Shown one piece after another: positions 43,412 to 55,395 of a stretch of DNA of 64,000 nucleotides; position 1 is the first letter of the stretch, and each line of letters starts with the position of its first letter. The notes beneath the pieces are model-generated. The model had not been told where the DNA came from. It made no database searches and was given only the letters and a program-made list of their open reading frames with translations. Where the stretch lies: NCBI GenBank assembly GCA_003313425.1, contig NHZP01000007.1, positions 1,550,001-1,614,000 on the forward strand, written 5' to 3'. Source of the DNA: Pseudopyrenochaeta lycopersici (taxonomy: Eukaryota > Ascomycota > Dothideomycetes > Pleosporales > Pseudopyrenochaetaceae). The position numbers and the translations under genes were made by a program.

Positions 43412-46400
43412 ATGGTCGAAAATGAGAGCCCCTGTCTTTATACAGAGGCGCGGCTGAACATTGAGCCCGCCTTTCCTGGATCAACAGTCGCATTCACACT
43501 CCCGACGAACTCTCTCAGTACCTTCGGTAGCCGACCCAATGTGAAGCGCACTGTAATAGCAGAGCAATATGTGGACCAGGACGAAGATGCCTTCACAAGG
43601 CGCCATCTGGCGACGGACGGGTCTATGTTTTTTCGACAGCACCACGCGTACCCGCGAAGCTTCCTATGGCGCGTTCTAGACAATAGGAAGATGCTTGAGA
43701 TACAGGCTGTCGACTTGGATCACGACTACCACGACAGATTTGAAGCAAATCTCACCATACTCCTGCAGTTTCCCTCCCCACTTCGACCGTTCTGTGTCGC
43801 ATTCGCCGAGCCCACGGACCGAGATGCGCTGACCGTCTTTGCGATTACAACGGCGAACGACCTTTATACGATCACTCTCCACCGGGACTTCTTCATTCAT
43901 CCCGCCGCCTCGGAGCAAGATATAGAGAATTGGTGCAAGCGGACAGAGCCAACGCTCTTCAGCGGGCGCTTGCCGTACCGTCTCGTGGCTCAAAATGTGG
44001 ACGAGTTGCTCGTGACTGTCGATGATGGAGCCATCTGCCGACTGTTTTGGGACAAGGTCAGCAACTCATGGGACGGGTCGCGGTATCAGAACAGCAACTG
44101 GTCGGTCCGGGGCCTCCTGTCGTGGAAGGCGCAGCCATCGGTTCGTTTCGACAACGCAGACCTTGCCATATCAGCCGCGGCTGCTGTTTCAATGTCTCCT
44201 GACAAAGAACACATCCTCTCTGTCTGTCTAGATCACACGATTAGAATTTGGAATGTAGCATCAGGGAAACTAGGTGTTCAAAGGGATCTTCTAGACCATG
44301 GCCAGGAAGATCGCGCATTGGAGAAAGTCAACAACTCTTACTTCATTGGTCCCTCACAATCCAGCCTCATGGCGGTTGTGGAGGTTCTTGGTGGAGTTGG
44401 AGGTGCTGCTTATCACATTGTCACGTACTCACCGAAACAGCATCAATTCAAGTTCTGGGGTGTAAGGGATGCGGATGACCCGCACTTTGGGCTTTATGAT
44501 GCTGCCCAAGGCGCTGAGCTTGTCCCTCCAATCGATGAGCTCATGAACACAACCGTATGGACCTTGGAGGAATTTCACATTGTTCCTGGACCTGCTGGAT
44601 GGAGGGGATCGCAGATTTGGATACGTGCAAGATCTGGCCCTAGCAGCAGAGTCTATTCGTTGAGATTTGATCTGACCGATGATTCTGAATCACTGTCGCA
44701 GGCTTGGAGAAATGATTGGGTGTCTGTGGATTCTGGGTCGTTGACCGTGGAAGCGCTCAAGAAGAATCCTGCCAACCCGAGCGAACAGGACCGGGATTCC
44801 GAAGCGGGCGATATCGATTTGTTTGAACAGTGGCTGAACTTCCTTTTCCTTCCAGGACGGTTCACTACCGCGACTCTGGAAACCGCACTATCCATCTTCA
44901 AGAGAGGGTTGGATCGTACTCGGTCAAGCAAATCGTCCAATAGAGGGTCTCTCAAAGAACGCATCTGCGCTGCTGTCACGACTCTTGCTATGAATAGTCA
45001 GCACGTCAATCATGATGTAGAACAGATCAGCATTGCAGTAGCCTCACAATGGCAAGCATACTATGGCCTAGTCAAAGATTTACACAAGCGTAGAGGGGAG
45101 TCACTTTCCCTTGCCTATGACCAAGACACAGCCATGCCATGGCTTGTCTTGAGCGATCACATTTCTGGGATACGAAACTGTAGCGAGCTTGAAGTCACGG
45201 CGTTGAATGCGGCAGCAATCTCTTCACCTCACAAGCTGAACAAGGCTCTTCGCAAAGCTCTCGACAAGTCAGAATCTCGCGATGTTGCACGACTTCTCAA
45301 TGCCGCCTCCTCCTTTCGGCGAAGGTTACCGCTCTTTGTACAGAAGGAAGTCGAGCGTCACATAGAAATGGACCTACTTCAAAGCCGATCTTTGACCATT
45401 ATCGATCGCATGGAATGGATCGAGGGCCACAGCGAGCTGTTACAACATGTATCTGATGAGGACTTGTCCCTCTTGGTCGAAGAACTCGGTACTGAGGTAA
45501 AGGACCTCAACACTGAAATTTTCCTTCGGGCAATTCAGACTCTTGGTTACGAAGAAGAAGGCCTAGCCAATTCGCGGAAGCAGATTGCCAGGTACGGCCT
45601 GAGTGCACTCCTGAGGGTCTCTCAGGAGACTCTCGAGGCAGATCATAATACCTTGTTAGATCTTCTTGTTCTGGTCCTCTTCATGTTCGTCGAATTGGAA
45701 GGAGAGACACCCGAGGACTTTGATGCATCAGAGGTCTTCGTAGAACTCAAGAACCAGTACAAAGACTGTATGACGGTGTCGTGGCTAGCGAGCACTGTTT
45801 GGGCACACCAAAGTTCTACTGGACCAGCATCAGAGGTAGTCAATCGTACCTTGAGTGAGACATTGAAAATTTCGAAGAAGCTTCCGTTCATACAAACAGT
45901 ACTTGAGGGAATATACGGCAATCGCGCATTCGATTTGCCGTTGCCAAAACACTTGAAGACCAATCTACTCACTCAATGGAGTCGTGGGTGGATCGCATCA
46001 GTGTTTAAAGAGCTCGACTATGACAACGTAGTCGAAGACACTATGGGGTTTTTGCTGGCTCAGAGGGAGTACAACTTAGCTGCGGACTTCTCGAGATTTC
46101 TTCTTGAGAGCAACTGGGCTACATATTTGAAAGCTCGCCTGCACATTGCAGTAGGTGAAAATGCACTTGCATCTGTGTGTTTTCAGAAGCCTGCGTACAA
46201 TCTTGGTAAGTGAGCCAAACTGGGCGATAGGGATAACGCACTAATTCGTATAGCTTTGGGCATGTTCAATATTGAAGAAGTCGACTCGGCAAATCTGGTA
46301 ACGGAGATTGAGCGAAGCTCATTCTCTGAAGGCCTAGCAAGATATTACAGCCACGTTGTTGGCCTCTTCGAGAAAGCTAGAGCGTATTCATATGTGGCAG

Positions 46401-47151
46401 AGTTTGCGCGACTAGGCTTAAGGTCGCTGAATGGCCGAGAAGACGAGGAACTGAAAACGGACCTTCTTCAACGATTGTTTACGGCTTCGATACAGACATC
46501 AAGATTCGAGGAGGCATACTCGGCCATGACTAGGCATAGCGATGCTGCCTTGTAGGCTCAGTCATTCTGATCATATTACTTGGCCATGCTGACGAGAATC
46601 ACAGGAAACAATCGGACCTCCAGACTCTGATTACGTCGATGATCTCACAATCACAAGCCACAACACTCGTCGGCTTTCCCTTTATTGGACTAGTAGATGA
46701 TGTCGACGCCATACTCTCATCATTGTGTCAGAAGACACTCAACCTCGCATCTGGACCTCCGTACCACCAGATCCTCTACGCCTTCCGCGTCTCTCGCAAC
46801 AACTTCCGCGGCGCAGCATCAATTCTCTATGAACGCTTACAACGATTAAAGACGACTTCGTCGAAAGTGCATGACCCGGCGGATGAGTCTCTAGCGCAAT
46901 GCTACCTGATGATGATCAACACGCTCTCGTCCGTCAGCAAGGAGGATGCGTACATTATTGCTGAGCAGAAGATTGAGGGCTCTGGCCCGCCGCAATGGGG
47001 AATCGGGCAAGGCAAGAAGCTGCTGAAAAGACAGATCGTCACGCTCGATACGCTGAGGAAGGAGTATGAAGCGGAGCTTGACCGTGCAGCGGCGATTGAG
47101 GGCGGGCAGTTCCCATTTGTGGATGTGTCGGATGATATGGATATCTTGTAA
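43412..47151 (+). CDS. NUP120: Nucleoporin Nup120 (NUP160 family)
   Basis: A scaffold subunit of the Y-shaped (Nup84/107-160) complex of the nuclear pore. Three exons (43412-46205, 46254-46551, 46605-47151) encode 1212 residues, the usual size for the filamentous-fungal protein. The N-terminal half is a beta-propeller; the clearest blade is VSMSPDKEHILSVCLDHT followed by IRIWNVASGKL at about 250-290. The C-terminal half is helical solenoid with TPR-like pairs (KPAYNLALGMFNIEEVDS, YSYVAEFARLGLRSL, QILYAFRVSRNNFRGAASIL). The joins restore solenoid sequence across both introns. The gene sits between RAD51 and the UBE2S-like gene in the same direction. Confidence 0.93.
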
Positions 47152-47563
47152 ATGTACACTTGGACTGTTCTAGCGTGGCGTTCTCTGGAGGCATACGAAA
47201 GTGAAAAGATACAATTACGGGGGGACTTGGGAGCCCTTTGTGGGCTGCTAAAGCGAACAGGCCAAAAGACGGCCTCTCGGGGGTCGCTTGTAAAAGATTG
47301 AATTTAATAAAGATTCATTGCCATTCCTGACGATACAGCGCAGTCCTGTGGTGTCGGGGCATAAACGCCAAAGTGTCGCGCTAAAATGCTTAGCGCGGGC
47401 GATCCATGGGGCGTCACGACCCGCGTGCCGTTGGGCAGTTGGGGCAAAGCGAACACGGCGGCCGTCGAGCTGCATTTGCAGTCCAGCCCATTTCCCTACA
47501 GCTCGCACTACAACTCCCTGGCTCAGAACATATGCACCCTCTGGCCGAGAAGCGCACCCCACC
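47152..47563. promoter_or_regulatory. Upstream region of the UBE2S-like gene
   Basis: 412 bp, GC-rich in its second half. Overlapping long open frames here are a by-product of the high GC content and show no family match. Confidence 0.4.
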
Positions 47564-48902
47564 ATGGTCAGCTCCGCAATGCTTGGGCGCGTTTGCCCGC
47601 GAGCGCGTGCTAACAGAAGCGTAGAACTCCAAGTCACTGCGCCGGCTTGCTGCCGACCACGGCTCCCTCCATACCGCCGGCTTGCCCCCGAATTATCTAT
47701 TCCCATCCAACTCAGACGGCTCCGCAGATCTTACGTCGCTCGATATCCTCCTTGCCGGCCCGGTTGGCACCCCCTACGCGAGCGGCGTCTGGCGACTTCA
47801 TCTAGACATTCCTCCTACATATCCTACTGCGCCGCCCACAGCACAGTTCCGCACTCGGCTGTGGCACCCAAACATCGATGAAGCCACCGGAGCTGTTTGT
47901 GTCGAGACGCTCAAGCGGGATTGGAGCAGTACGCTGAAGCTACGAGATGTGCTGGTCACGATTTCGTGTCTATTGATACAGCCAAATCCAGCCAGTGCGC
48001 TGAATGAGGCAGCGGGGAAACTAGCAACCGAAGACTGGGACGGCTATTGTAGGCGAGCGAAGCTGATGACGGAAATTCATGCTGCCATCCCCAGCAGCCT
48101 GGCAACTGAGGTCAAGGAGGCCCAGATGAGGGGCGAAGAGAAGGAAGCTACACCTGAGTCGTCGATTCCAAAGCCTCAGGTGAAGGGCAAGGGCAAGGAG
48201 CGCGTAAAGGTCACACCGACGGCCGCCAAGATTCAGCGTCTGGCACCCGAAAATGAGGAAAATACACGTCGGCGAGGGGAGACGCAGGAGCCGGAGAGCG
48301 ACCCCGAAAGCGACTGGATACCTGGGCCCGATAAAGCACCAAAGGCCCCTGCGGCCCAGCGAGACAACATTTTTGGTATCAAAGGCTTAGAACACACCAT
48401 GCAGCTTGACACACCGCCCAAGAGCATCTTCGCCGCACAATCCACATCTGTCGTCTTCCAAGATAAGGAAAACTCGGATCACTCCGATCCTTTCATCGCC
48501 GTACCATCAAAACGCACTACCCATGCGAATATCTCGTTTGACCTGCGACTCCCGCCAGCTGTTGCTCCTGCTTCCTCATCAACCTCAAATCCAACATGGA
48601 CAGATACCCCGGACCTCCTCAAATACTCACACCAGAATCCTTTTTCTGCCATCCAACCTAATAATCAATCACATCCGCTGATCAAGGAATTCTCATATTC
48701 GTGGGAGGAATCCGAGCTTCTTCACGATACAGACGTGATCAAGGACGGCGTCAGCAAGTTGGATGTAAGGAAGAGAATGGCGGCTAAGGATTTTGAAAAG
48801 AAGAGGACCTGGGAGATGAAGAGGTTTAAGAAGGCGGGGTGTGATCTAGGAAGATACAATCGAGGAGATTGGGGACCAAGGACTGGCGTCGGACGGCTCT
48901 GA
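47564..48902 (+). CDS. UBE2S-like ubiquitin-conjugating enzyme with long C-terminal tail
   Basis: An E2 enzyme of about 426 residues. The UBC fold covers the first about 155 residues: a RRLAADHGSLHTAGLPP N-terminal helix, PPTYPTAPP, then HPNID at about 82 and the active-site Cys93 in GAVCVETLKRDW. The stretches CLLIQPNPASALNEAAG and RRAKLMTEIH are close to animal UBE2S, the K11-chain-elongating partner of the APC/C. The remaining about 270 residues are a disordered tail with a basic KGKGKERVKV patch and a conserved-looking end (RKRMAAKDFEKKRTWEMKRF). The first coding exon appears to be just the ATG (47564-47566), followed by a 58-nt intron with a GTCAGC donor and a GCTAAC branch, then MNSKSLRRL. 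The start is the least certain part. Confidence 0.82.
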
Positions 48903-49691
48903 AGAAGTTGTTCACGTGGTTGGATCTGAAGAAGCGTACTTATCATGAAGGCTTGAGCCTAATCTTGCATCACTTATGTGCATAGCGTAATAGGCGTCGT
49001 TGGTATACTGGGATGACAGCATTGACGATGCGTTTTGGTTTCTATCTTGAACGAAGTATGAGATATATATATACCCTGCGAATCAATCACATCTTCACCC
49101 TCATCACCTTCAAAAGCTATAATGTGTAGCGGTGGTCATCATCACTACCACTCGGCTGTGATTATGAGGGCACGCCTGGACGGCGGATGCAAGAACGTAT
49201 GGACTGACTTCTGCTTTGTTGGCAATGCCCCTCTGCCATCTGCTGGAAAGGCCTTGACATGAGAGAATCGACATTATGGTCTGGAATGAAATTCACTTGG
49301 TATTGCAGAATTACGAGAGAATAGCTAGAGCGTGCACATAGCACACTTTTCGATTCAATCCCCTTCCATCAACTGTGCTGAAGAATTTGAACAGCAATCG
49401 ATGGCAGAGGCAAAAGCTTTGACAACAGGGATATTGAAGGATCAACCGGATCACTTAAAGGGGAAGAAGAGAATTTACAGGTACTCTAAGCGGCTGTCCA
49501 CCTTATGAGATATCGCTTTTATGCTAATCATATTTTTTTTTCTAGTTACTTTGTTCAGTCATCCATTGCTCCGTCCACTCAGTAGGATGACGAGTGATCA
49601 TGCCATTTAAAAACCCCCAGAAGAAGCTTTATCGTGATCTTGATGCCATGCTCATTGTGAATGTGATTTATGCAGAACAAGTACCTCCTAC
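48903..49691. other. Convergent 3' spacer
   Basis: 789 bp between the UBE2S-like and DPP3 stop codons, with an AT-rich patch near 49060-49075 and a T-run near 49531. No gene or RNA is recognised. Confidence 0.5.
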
Positions 49692-51913
49692 TCATACATA
49701 GTCCCTCTCTGCACAGCTTTGAATCATGCCCTTTGCTGTTGCCTCATATTCCACCAGCTCCACTTTTCCGCTCTTCTCCACCGTATTTGCCTGCACGAAT
49801 ACCTTTCTAGGAGTCTTCTTCTTCAGCACTGCTGGCCTGACCAGATTCTCATAAAATGGCTCCACGTCGGTAATGTCATCATACATCCGCTTGGCAGCCT
49901 TGACATCCGCAGTGGCCTTGTAAATATGCAATTTCTGTAAGTAGGCGTCAACGGCAGGACGACCAAGATCAAGAATGCGGTCACGCTCAAGGCGAATAGT
50001 CAAATCTGAGAGGTCATCCTTCTCCCACTCAAGCTGACAGAACTCCACCCCTGCGTTAAGAAACGTGCGGAGGATTGAGAAACGGGCTTGCATATGAGCT
50101 TGGCCCCACTTCCTGCTCTTGGGATCCCAGAACTCAAGAGCAGCAATACCGGCGCGTGCCATCTGGAGGTAAGCTGTGAAGAGAACATCACCAGCCTCAT
50201 TGTTGATATCGATTTTGCCGTCACCGAAACCAAACAATTGCAAGATAGGGAATTCACAAGACAGTGCCATAGCGACGCACTCGGCCCGACATTCCTCGTA
50301 CGACGCGGCAATGGTACCAAATGTTGATCCCCAAGTTTGGCCGGGCTTATACCACGTAGTGATAGGTTTGCCTGACAGCGGCGAAATGGGGGGGTTCTCC
50401 TTGTCGAAATTAAATACACCAGTTTCCGTTTCTTGAAGAAGCTTGCCACAGCCATGGCCAAGCAGCTCGTGGAGGCCGACTTGGACCTCGAAAGCGGGGT
50501 CGCGATACTTTTGGTATGTTGCTAGGTCCTTCTCTTTGATGAAAGGAATGGCCTCATTGGGGGCTTTGGCCGAAAGTATGTTGCCAAGGGAGACGTTTTT
50601 AAAGCCAAAATTTTGTCGAATGTCATCGTAGTTGGGGATATTGATGCCAGCAGGGATCCTATTCGCAGTCAATAAGACCAGATATCAAATGTCTGCCAGG
50701 CTGAACGCTTACCCACTACCAGCAAATGTAAGCACTTCCAAGGACGTAAAGTCTGGGCTTAGGAACTTGTCCTTCTCGAAAGCTTTGTCCCATGGCAGCA
50801 AGGGAATGTACTGTGGCGCCGTCTCCACAAGCTTGCCGAAGGCTTTGGTTCGCTCCTTGTTCACCATGGCAACAAAGCCTTCCCATTCACCGCGGATGCC
50901 GTGGGGGTCGCGGTATGTCTCGATGAAACCAATATCCGACTCAACTTCCGGTCCCTTGTCCTGCACCCATGCCATTTGACTTTTCTTAAATGCCTGGAGG
51001 GAGCCGGTTCTGAAGCTCTTGGAGTACTCTTCCATCATCGTAATCTCGTTGTCATTTGCCGCGTACTTCTTTGCTTCCTCAATGTGATGTGCAATTGTGT
51101 CCATCTCTTTCGAGTAGTCACCGAATACGAGCGTGACTTTCTTGCCGTCGTTGAGTGTCCATTCACTCTCTTTCAAGTCCCTCTGCTCTGATGATGGGCT
51201 GTCCAAAGCTGATGCAATCAGAACCTCGAAACCTCCACTCGTCTTGCGGATCCTTGTATTCTCTGGCAGTAAGCCTTTGCTCTCGAGAAAGTCGCTTACA
51301 CCTGCAATCTCCTCTTTTGAAATGTCCGGGCTGTCGGGATAATACGTGGAGATGTGCCCGGCGCTGGGATAACCTAAATGCAGCTTTGCCACGTCATCTC
51401 CTGCGTATATTGAATCCTTGAACTTTTCATATAGCGCCAAAGTCTCTTTGCAAATGGTTGCCAGCGCCTTCAGCTGTCGAGGCTCCAGTCGGGGGACGAA
51501 CTTGGAATCGCCAAATGACTTGTAGTTGCCATTGTTCCCCAGAAATTGTGCAGCATAGTCGAGGTACGTATTCATCTCCTCTTGTGATAGGCCTGCATCT
51601 TTCGCAAGCGTCGAGTAATCGCCTTTGCTGTGCTTGTGTAATGCGACTATAAAGTCATAAATGTGCTCAGATTCGACTGAAACCTGGCGAAGGACGATTC
51701 GGGTTCCCGCGAAGCAAGCACTGTATTGTTTGTTAGAAGCCTAGGTGCCGCTTAGGGATGCTTATGGATATGTTACATGGAGACATGGTGGGCATAGAGC
51801 TTCTCCCTGTCGGTCAGAGCTTCGAAGTGGGGTTTGATGGCGAGGGGAACGATGGTCGGTGGACTGTCGGCCAGGTACTGCTTGAGAGTTTCAGAGTCTA
51901 TACTGGCAGTCAT
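49692..51913 (-). CDS. DPP3: Dipeptidyl peptidase III
   Basis: A cytosolic zinc metallopeptidase (family M49) that removes dipeptides from the N-terminus of short peptides. Three exons (51913-51777, 51720-50713, 50658-49692) encode 703 residues, the normal family length. The family's unusual six-residue zinc motif HELLGH is at about 447-452, and the third ligand motif EECRAE is at about 500. Conserved flanks include KPITTWYKPGQTWGSTFG and the N-terminal CFAGTRIVLRQVSVESEH. Exon 1 ends at GTAACA and the join restores the HHVSIACFAGTR region. The ATG at 51913 gives the expected N-terminus. Confidence 0.94.
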
Positions 51914-52383
51914 CTTGGCTGTAGTTGGGAAATTCAATTCTTGGATTGCAGAGGTCAAGGCAGCTGTAGCCTGCGGAGAACAGTGGTCGCTGAGCTTCGA
52001 CAAGGGTGCAGGGGTGTCGATAGCGGGGTCATGCCGCTCATGTGAACACGCGAGGTGGCGCGGCTCGAGGACATTGGTGGGTTGACCGCCGCATCGTCTT
52101 CCCCCCAACTGTCCTGATTTCGCGCCTTTCTTCTCTACTGATTATATATACTGCTTTCCTCATACCTTGATCGTTTGAGATGTATAGTGGGATAATCACG
52201 TCCATCAGGTGTAGATATGCTGAGCTGACAAGCATCAGCGATGTCGATATTGAAATGGATCTTGTATTTCGATATTATGGCAGCTTGGTTTGAGATGCTG
52301 TAACATGAGGAAGTTAAAAATGTGCAATTTGCCATGATTCGCTCATCAGAAAGGCGCCGCTCGGTATTGGACAATGGGCTCTT
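51914..52383. other. Upstream region of DPP3 and 3' flank of the GH16 gene
   Basis: 470 bp containing the DPP3 promoter and the end of the downstream minus-strand gene. No element can be named. Confidence 0.4.
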
Positions 52384-53541
52384 TTACAACCCAGCGGCCA
52401 TTGAAACCAATCCGACGACAACCAACAGGCCCCATGAAACACCCAGGCCAGCAGCACCACTCTTATTTACACTGACAACCTCAGGTGTACCAACTTGCGC
52501 AACATCGTCGATCTTGCAAACAGTCTCACAGCCCTTCGCAGCTCTCTTCCTGTCGAACCATGAGCTTTCAGTATCCCTCTTCTCCTGTTTTTTGCCTCCA
52601 TTATATGGTCCACTTGTGTTGAACGTCATCTCGATCCACTGAATCTGGAACTCTGCTGAGTCACCAACACTCATATTGCCACTCCATGATCCACCATCAC
52701 TCCACATGTTCAGGACTAGGAAACTGGACTTGCGGGGCACAGAGTAGGTGTTTGCAGCCACCTGCTCATCGTTAAGGTACCAGTAGCTGTTCTTCGGAAG
52801 CCAGTCAATACGGTGCTCCTGCCATTCGTCCCAGCGGGGGAGGTTGGTGGGGCCAACCGATGCAGCTTGGATTTCATTGCCTTTTTTGTCGACAGCGGGC
52901 TGGTTGGTGTACCGGATCTGATCGGTTGGATCATTGGTGAGAATCTCAATATCAGACTCGTTGGTGTCGTCGTAGAAGGTGAAGAAGCCAGCCACGGCGC
53001 CCTTGCTTCCCTTGACACGTCCGTACATCCTCATGGAAACATGCATCAGGTTCTTCTGGAGATTCTCAACTTCGCCAGCCGTCTGGTACTCACCCTCGCG
53101 CGACGTACGGAGCGTGAGGAATGAGACATCGTCCTCCTGTGAAAGATAGATATTGGCAAGAGAGTTGTTCATTGGAACGGGAAAGTCTTCAGTGGCCGGC
53201 TTGCTCCAGTTCTGGATATTCCAATCGGTGTTCCAAGCATTACTGCTAAAGAGGGATGGCTGCCATGTGGGCTCGAGGCCAGCGATCTGTGTCTCGTTGA
53301 GAATAGGCGGTGCCTGGGTCATGGCACCTTGGAGGTTCCGGAAGTCGTAGAAGCGGTAGTATTGGAAGTACTCCGGTGTCTGGGAGTCTTTGCCTGACTG
53401 AACAACGTAGCAGTTGCAATCCGCATTGTTGTCCTTGGGAGTCTGATTGTTGGAGGTCGTATAGGCGTTGGCGGCGAGGACGGGTTGGAGGAGTGCCGTA
53501 AGAGGCAGGAGCAGGGCTCCGAGAGGTGGGAGGAAAGACAT
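52384..53541 (-). CDS. GPI-anchored glycoside hydrolase family 16 wall enzyme
   Basis: A secreted GH16 enzyme acting on wall beta-glucan, either as endo-beta-1,3(4)-glucanase or as transglycosylase; the sequence does not decide which. It is a single exon of 385 residues. The signal peptide ends near VLAANA. The catalytic ExDxE motif is ESDIEI at about 194-199, within FFTFYDDTNESDIEILT. Conserved flanks are RWDEWQEHRIDWLP and SYWYLNDEQVA. Several N-glycosylation sequons are present. The last about 25 residues are hydrophobic after a Gly/Ala-Ser stretch (SGAAGLGVSWGLLVVV), typical of GPI attachment. The ATG at 53541 precedes the signal peptide; upstream in-frame codons lack an ATG. Confidence 0.92.
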   Translation of the reverse strand: MSFLPPLGALLLPLTALLQPVLAANAYTTSNNQTPKDNNADCNCYVVQSGKDSQTPEYFQYYRFYDFRNLQGAMTQAPPILNETQIAGLEPTWQPSLFSSNAWNTDWNIQNWSKPATEDFPVPMNNSLANIYLSQEDDVSFLTLRTSREGEYQTAGEVENLQKNLMHVSMRMYGRVKGSKGAVAGFFTFYDDTNESDIEILTNDPTDQIRYTNQPAVDKKGNEIQAASVGPTNLPRWDEWQEHRIDWLPKNSYWYLNDEQVAANTYSVPRKSSFLVLNMWSDGGSWSGNMSVGDSAEFQIQWIEMTFNTSGPYNGGKKQEKRDTESSWFDRKRAAKGCETVCKIDDVAQVGTPEVVSVNKSGAAGLGVSWGLLVVVGLVSMAAGL

Positions 53542-53613
53542 TATGTATTCAATCACTCGCTTAGTATTCAAGGAAGCGTTCTCCTGTGTAGAGAAAGACG
53601 GTCAAGTAATTAG

Positions 53614-53643
53614 ACAACAACAAATGTTGTTGTTGTTGTTGTT
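53614..53643. repeat. Facing CAA and GTT trinucleotide runs (potential hairpin)
   Basis: Three CAA units are followed at once by an inverted run of about six GTT units and a T-run. They can form a stem in DNA or RNA. The element lies about 75-105 nt upstream of the GH16 start codon, so it is probably in that gene's 5' leader. Confidence 0.7.
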
Positions 53644-55395
53644 TTTTGGAAAGAAAAAGATGATCGACGGCTAGCAGTAAAAGGAAGAAGCGAATGTCAT
53701 CTAGCCATGAACAAGAAAATTGTAGGAGAAAACCGTACTGTAGGATGAAAGCGAAGGCTGCCCAGCCAAAAACGTGGGATCAGTAAGCTCATATACTGGC
53801 GCAGTAAGCCACCATCCGCTTACACGGCACCCAGTCGCGGAGCACGGAAGAGGCGCGCGATTTGCAAACGGGAGTCTCCTCTAGCTCGACGTCAGAAAAG
53901 CGCTGTTTTGCGGTGTTTCGTGTTCTCCAGCTCCAGCGCACCCTCTCCAACTTTCTGCGTGCATAGCCACACTGCATCTGGACCGTAGCAGGGCTGGCCG
54001 GGCGATGATCTGCCCCCTGGCTTAGCTCCTTTGGGGTTGCGTAGCGTGATTCGCGCGGGAGTGTCGGCGTCTCGCCAAGGTGGCGTTTGCTCTCCTCACC
54101 CACTGGACGGAAGCGGAACTGAGCAGATCAGGGATTTGTAAAAGAACATACTGTTGAATCAAGATTAGGATGGGATGGATACGGGTGGTGGCTGTTTTTC
54201 AAGGTGCTTGGAGATGCTTGTGATGGAGAGGTGGAAATGAAGGAAACTCAATTGAGGAAGGGACCAGCACCAGCCACACATGTGCAGCGCACCAATGCAG
54301 CTAGGGACCAAAATAGTCACTCCAATATTCGTCGACTGCACGCCAGTGATGGTTGGTTTGATGAGACGAGCACAGTTCTCAATCGCTAGCAAACTGGCAG
54401 TCCACCAGGCCCCTATCCTCGAACTGGCCTGGAGCGCTTGCTGCTGGAAATGCAGGAATAGAGTAGTGCAAACACGACCCCGTGCCTACCACATGGAGTC
54501 CCGGAGAACGAATCTTATCCCTTGCCAATCGTGTCAAAGCTAAGAGTATATTGTCTATCTTGCCGGGTGGTAGAAAAGAAGCAATGCCTGCATGGATGAA
54601 ACGTGTGCGGCAGAACTTGGCAGCTGAAGTTTGTTACGATTTAACAACAGCCACAAACAGCGGAGACACGATGAAGCACATGCACAGTCTTCGACTCACA
54701 CATGCAGCACGTCTAGCAGAGCCATCAGTTCGCACGTACGCCTGAGGTCAGAGTCCGAAGAATTGGTTCGCTGAGATCAAGAACGGGAGGCCAAAGCTTT
54801 GTGAGATACGTTGAAGGAATGTTGTGAAAATGGCAAGCGTAAGCGCTACGCTATGTGCCTGAACGTCTTATCTGATGAATTTGTCGATCTCAAGTCGTAC
54901 ATTGCTAAAGGTTGGGGACGAAGACATAGTAAGGTATGCCGTTATTCGTCTGTGCTCGAAGAAGGACATTTACACTAATCGAAGCAATGCTTGAATAGGA
55001 TATATCAATTATTTTGTTTGACTATCGACTGCCAATGTTGGGTATACACAGCGTTATTCTCAAACGCGTCTTTGTCTCCATCATGATCATGTCCAGTTAC
55101 CATGTCTCAAATTGCATGCTCTTACGCCAATAAGATAGGCTGTTGCAGTCCAGGAACACCGGTGACGTAGTTCCGCTGTTTTGATGTAACACATGACCTT
55201 GACGGCTGTTGTGTTGTAACCATTGGCTATTGAAGCCCATGAAGAGCATACCCAAATTCAAGCCTATGCTGTCTGATGGAGATATTTCGGCGTGTAGCAT
55301 ATTGCAAAGCCACGAGATAGCATGCAGTGGAACATGTGGTGGTATTGTATCGCGCATACTGGTCGCAAGTTCATGTCAATGATTGCATTCAGAGT
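53644..55395. other. Intergenic stretch between the GH16 gene and UPF3
   Basis: 1.75 kb without a supported gene. The part next to 53.7-54.1 kb is presumably the GH16 promoter. Open frames of 60-104 codons at 53789-54745 and 55097-55357 have no family similarity and no plausible splice partners. Confidence 0.4.

Noticed and set aside
47264..47380. Search for tRNA or other RNA genes here and in the other intergenic regions
   Set aside because: No GGTTCGANTCC-type B box with a matching A box and acceptor stem was seen by eye. A covariance-model scan would be decisive.
47318..47881. 187-codon plus-strand frame overlapping the UBE2S-like gene start
   Set aside because: It is Arg/Pro/Ala-rich in a GC-rich promoter region and is out of frame with the recognisable E2 sequence.
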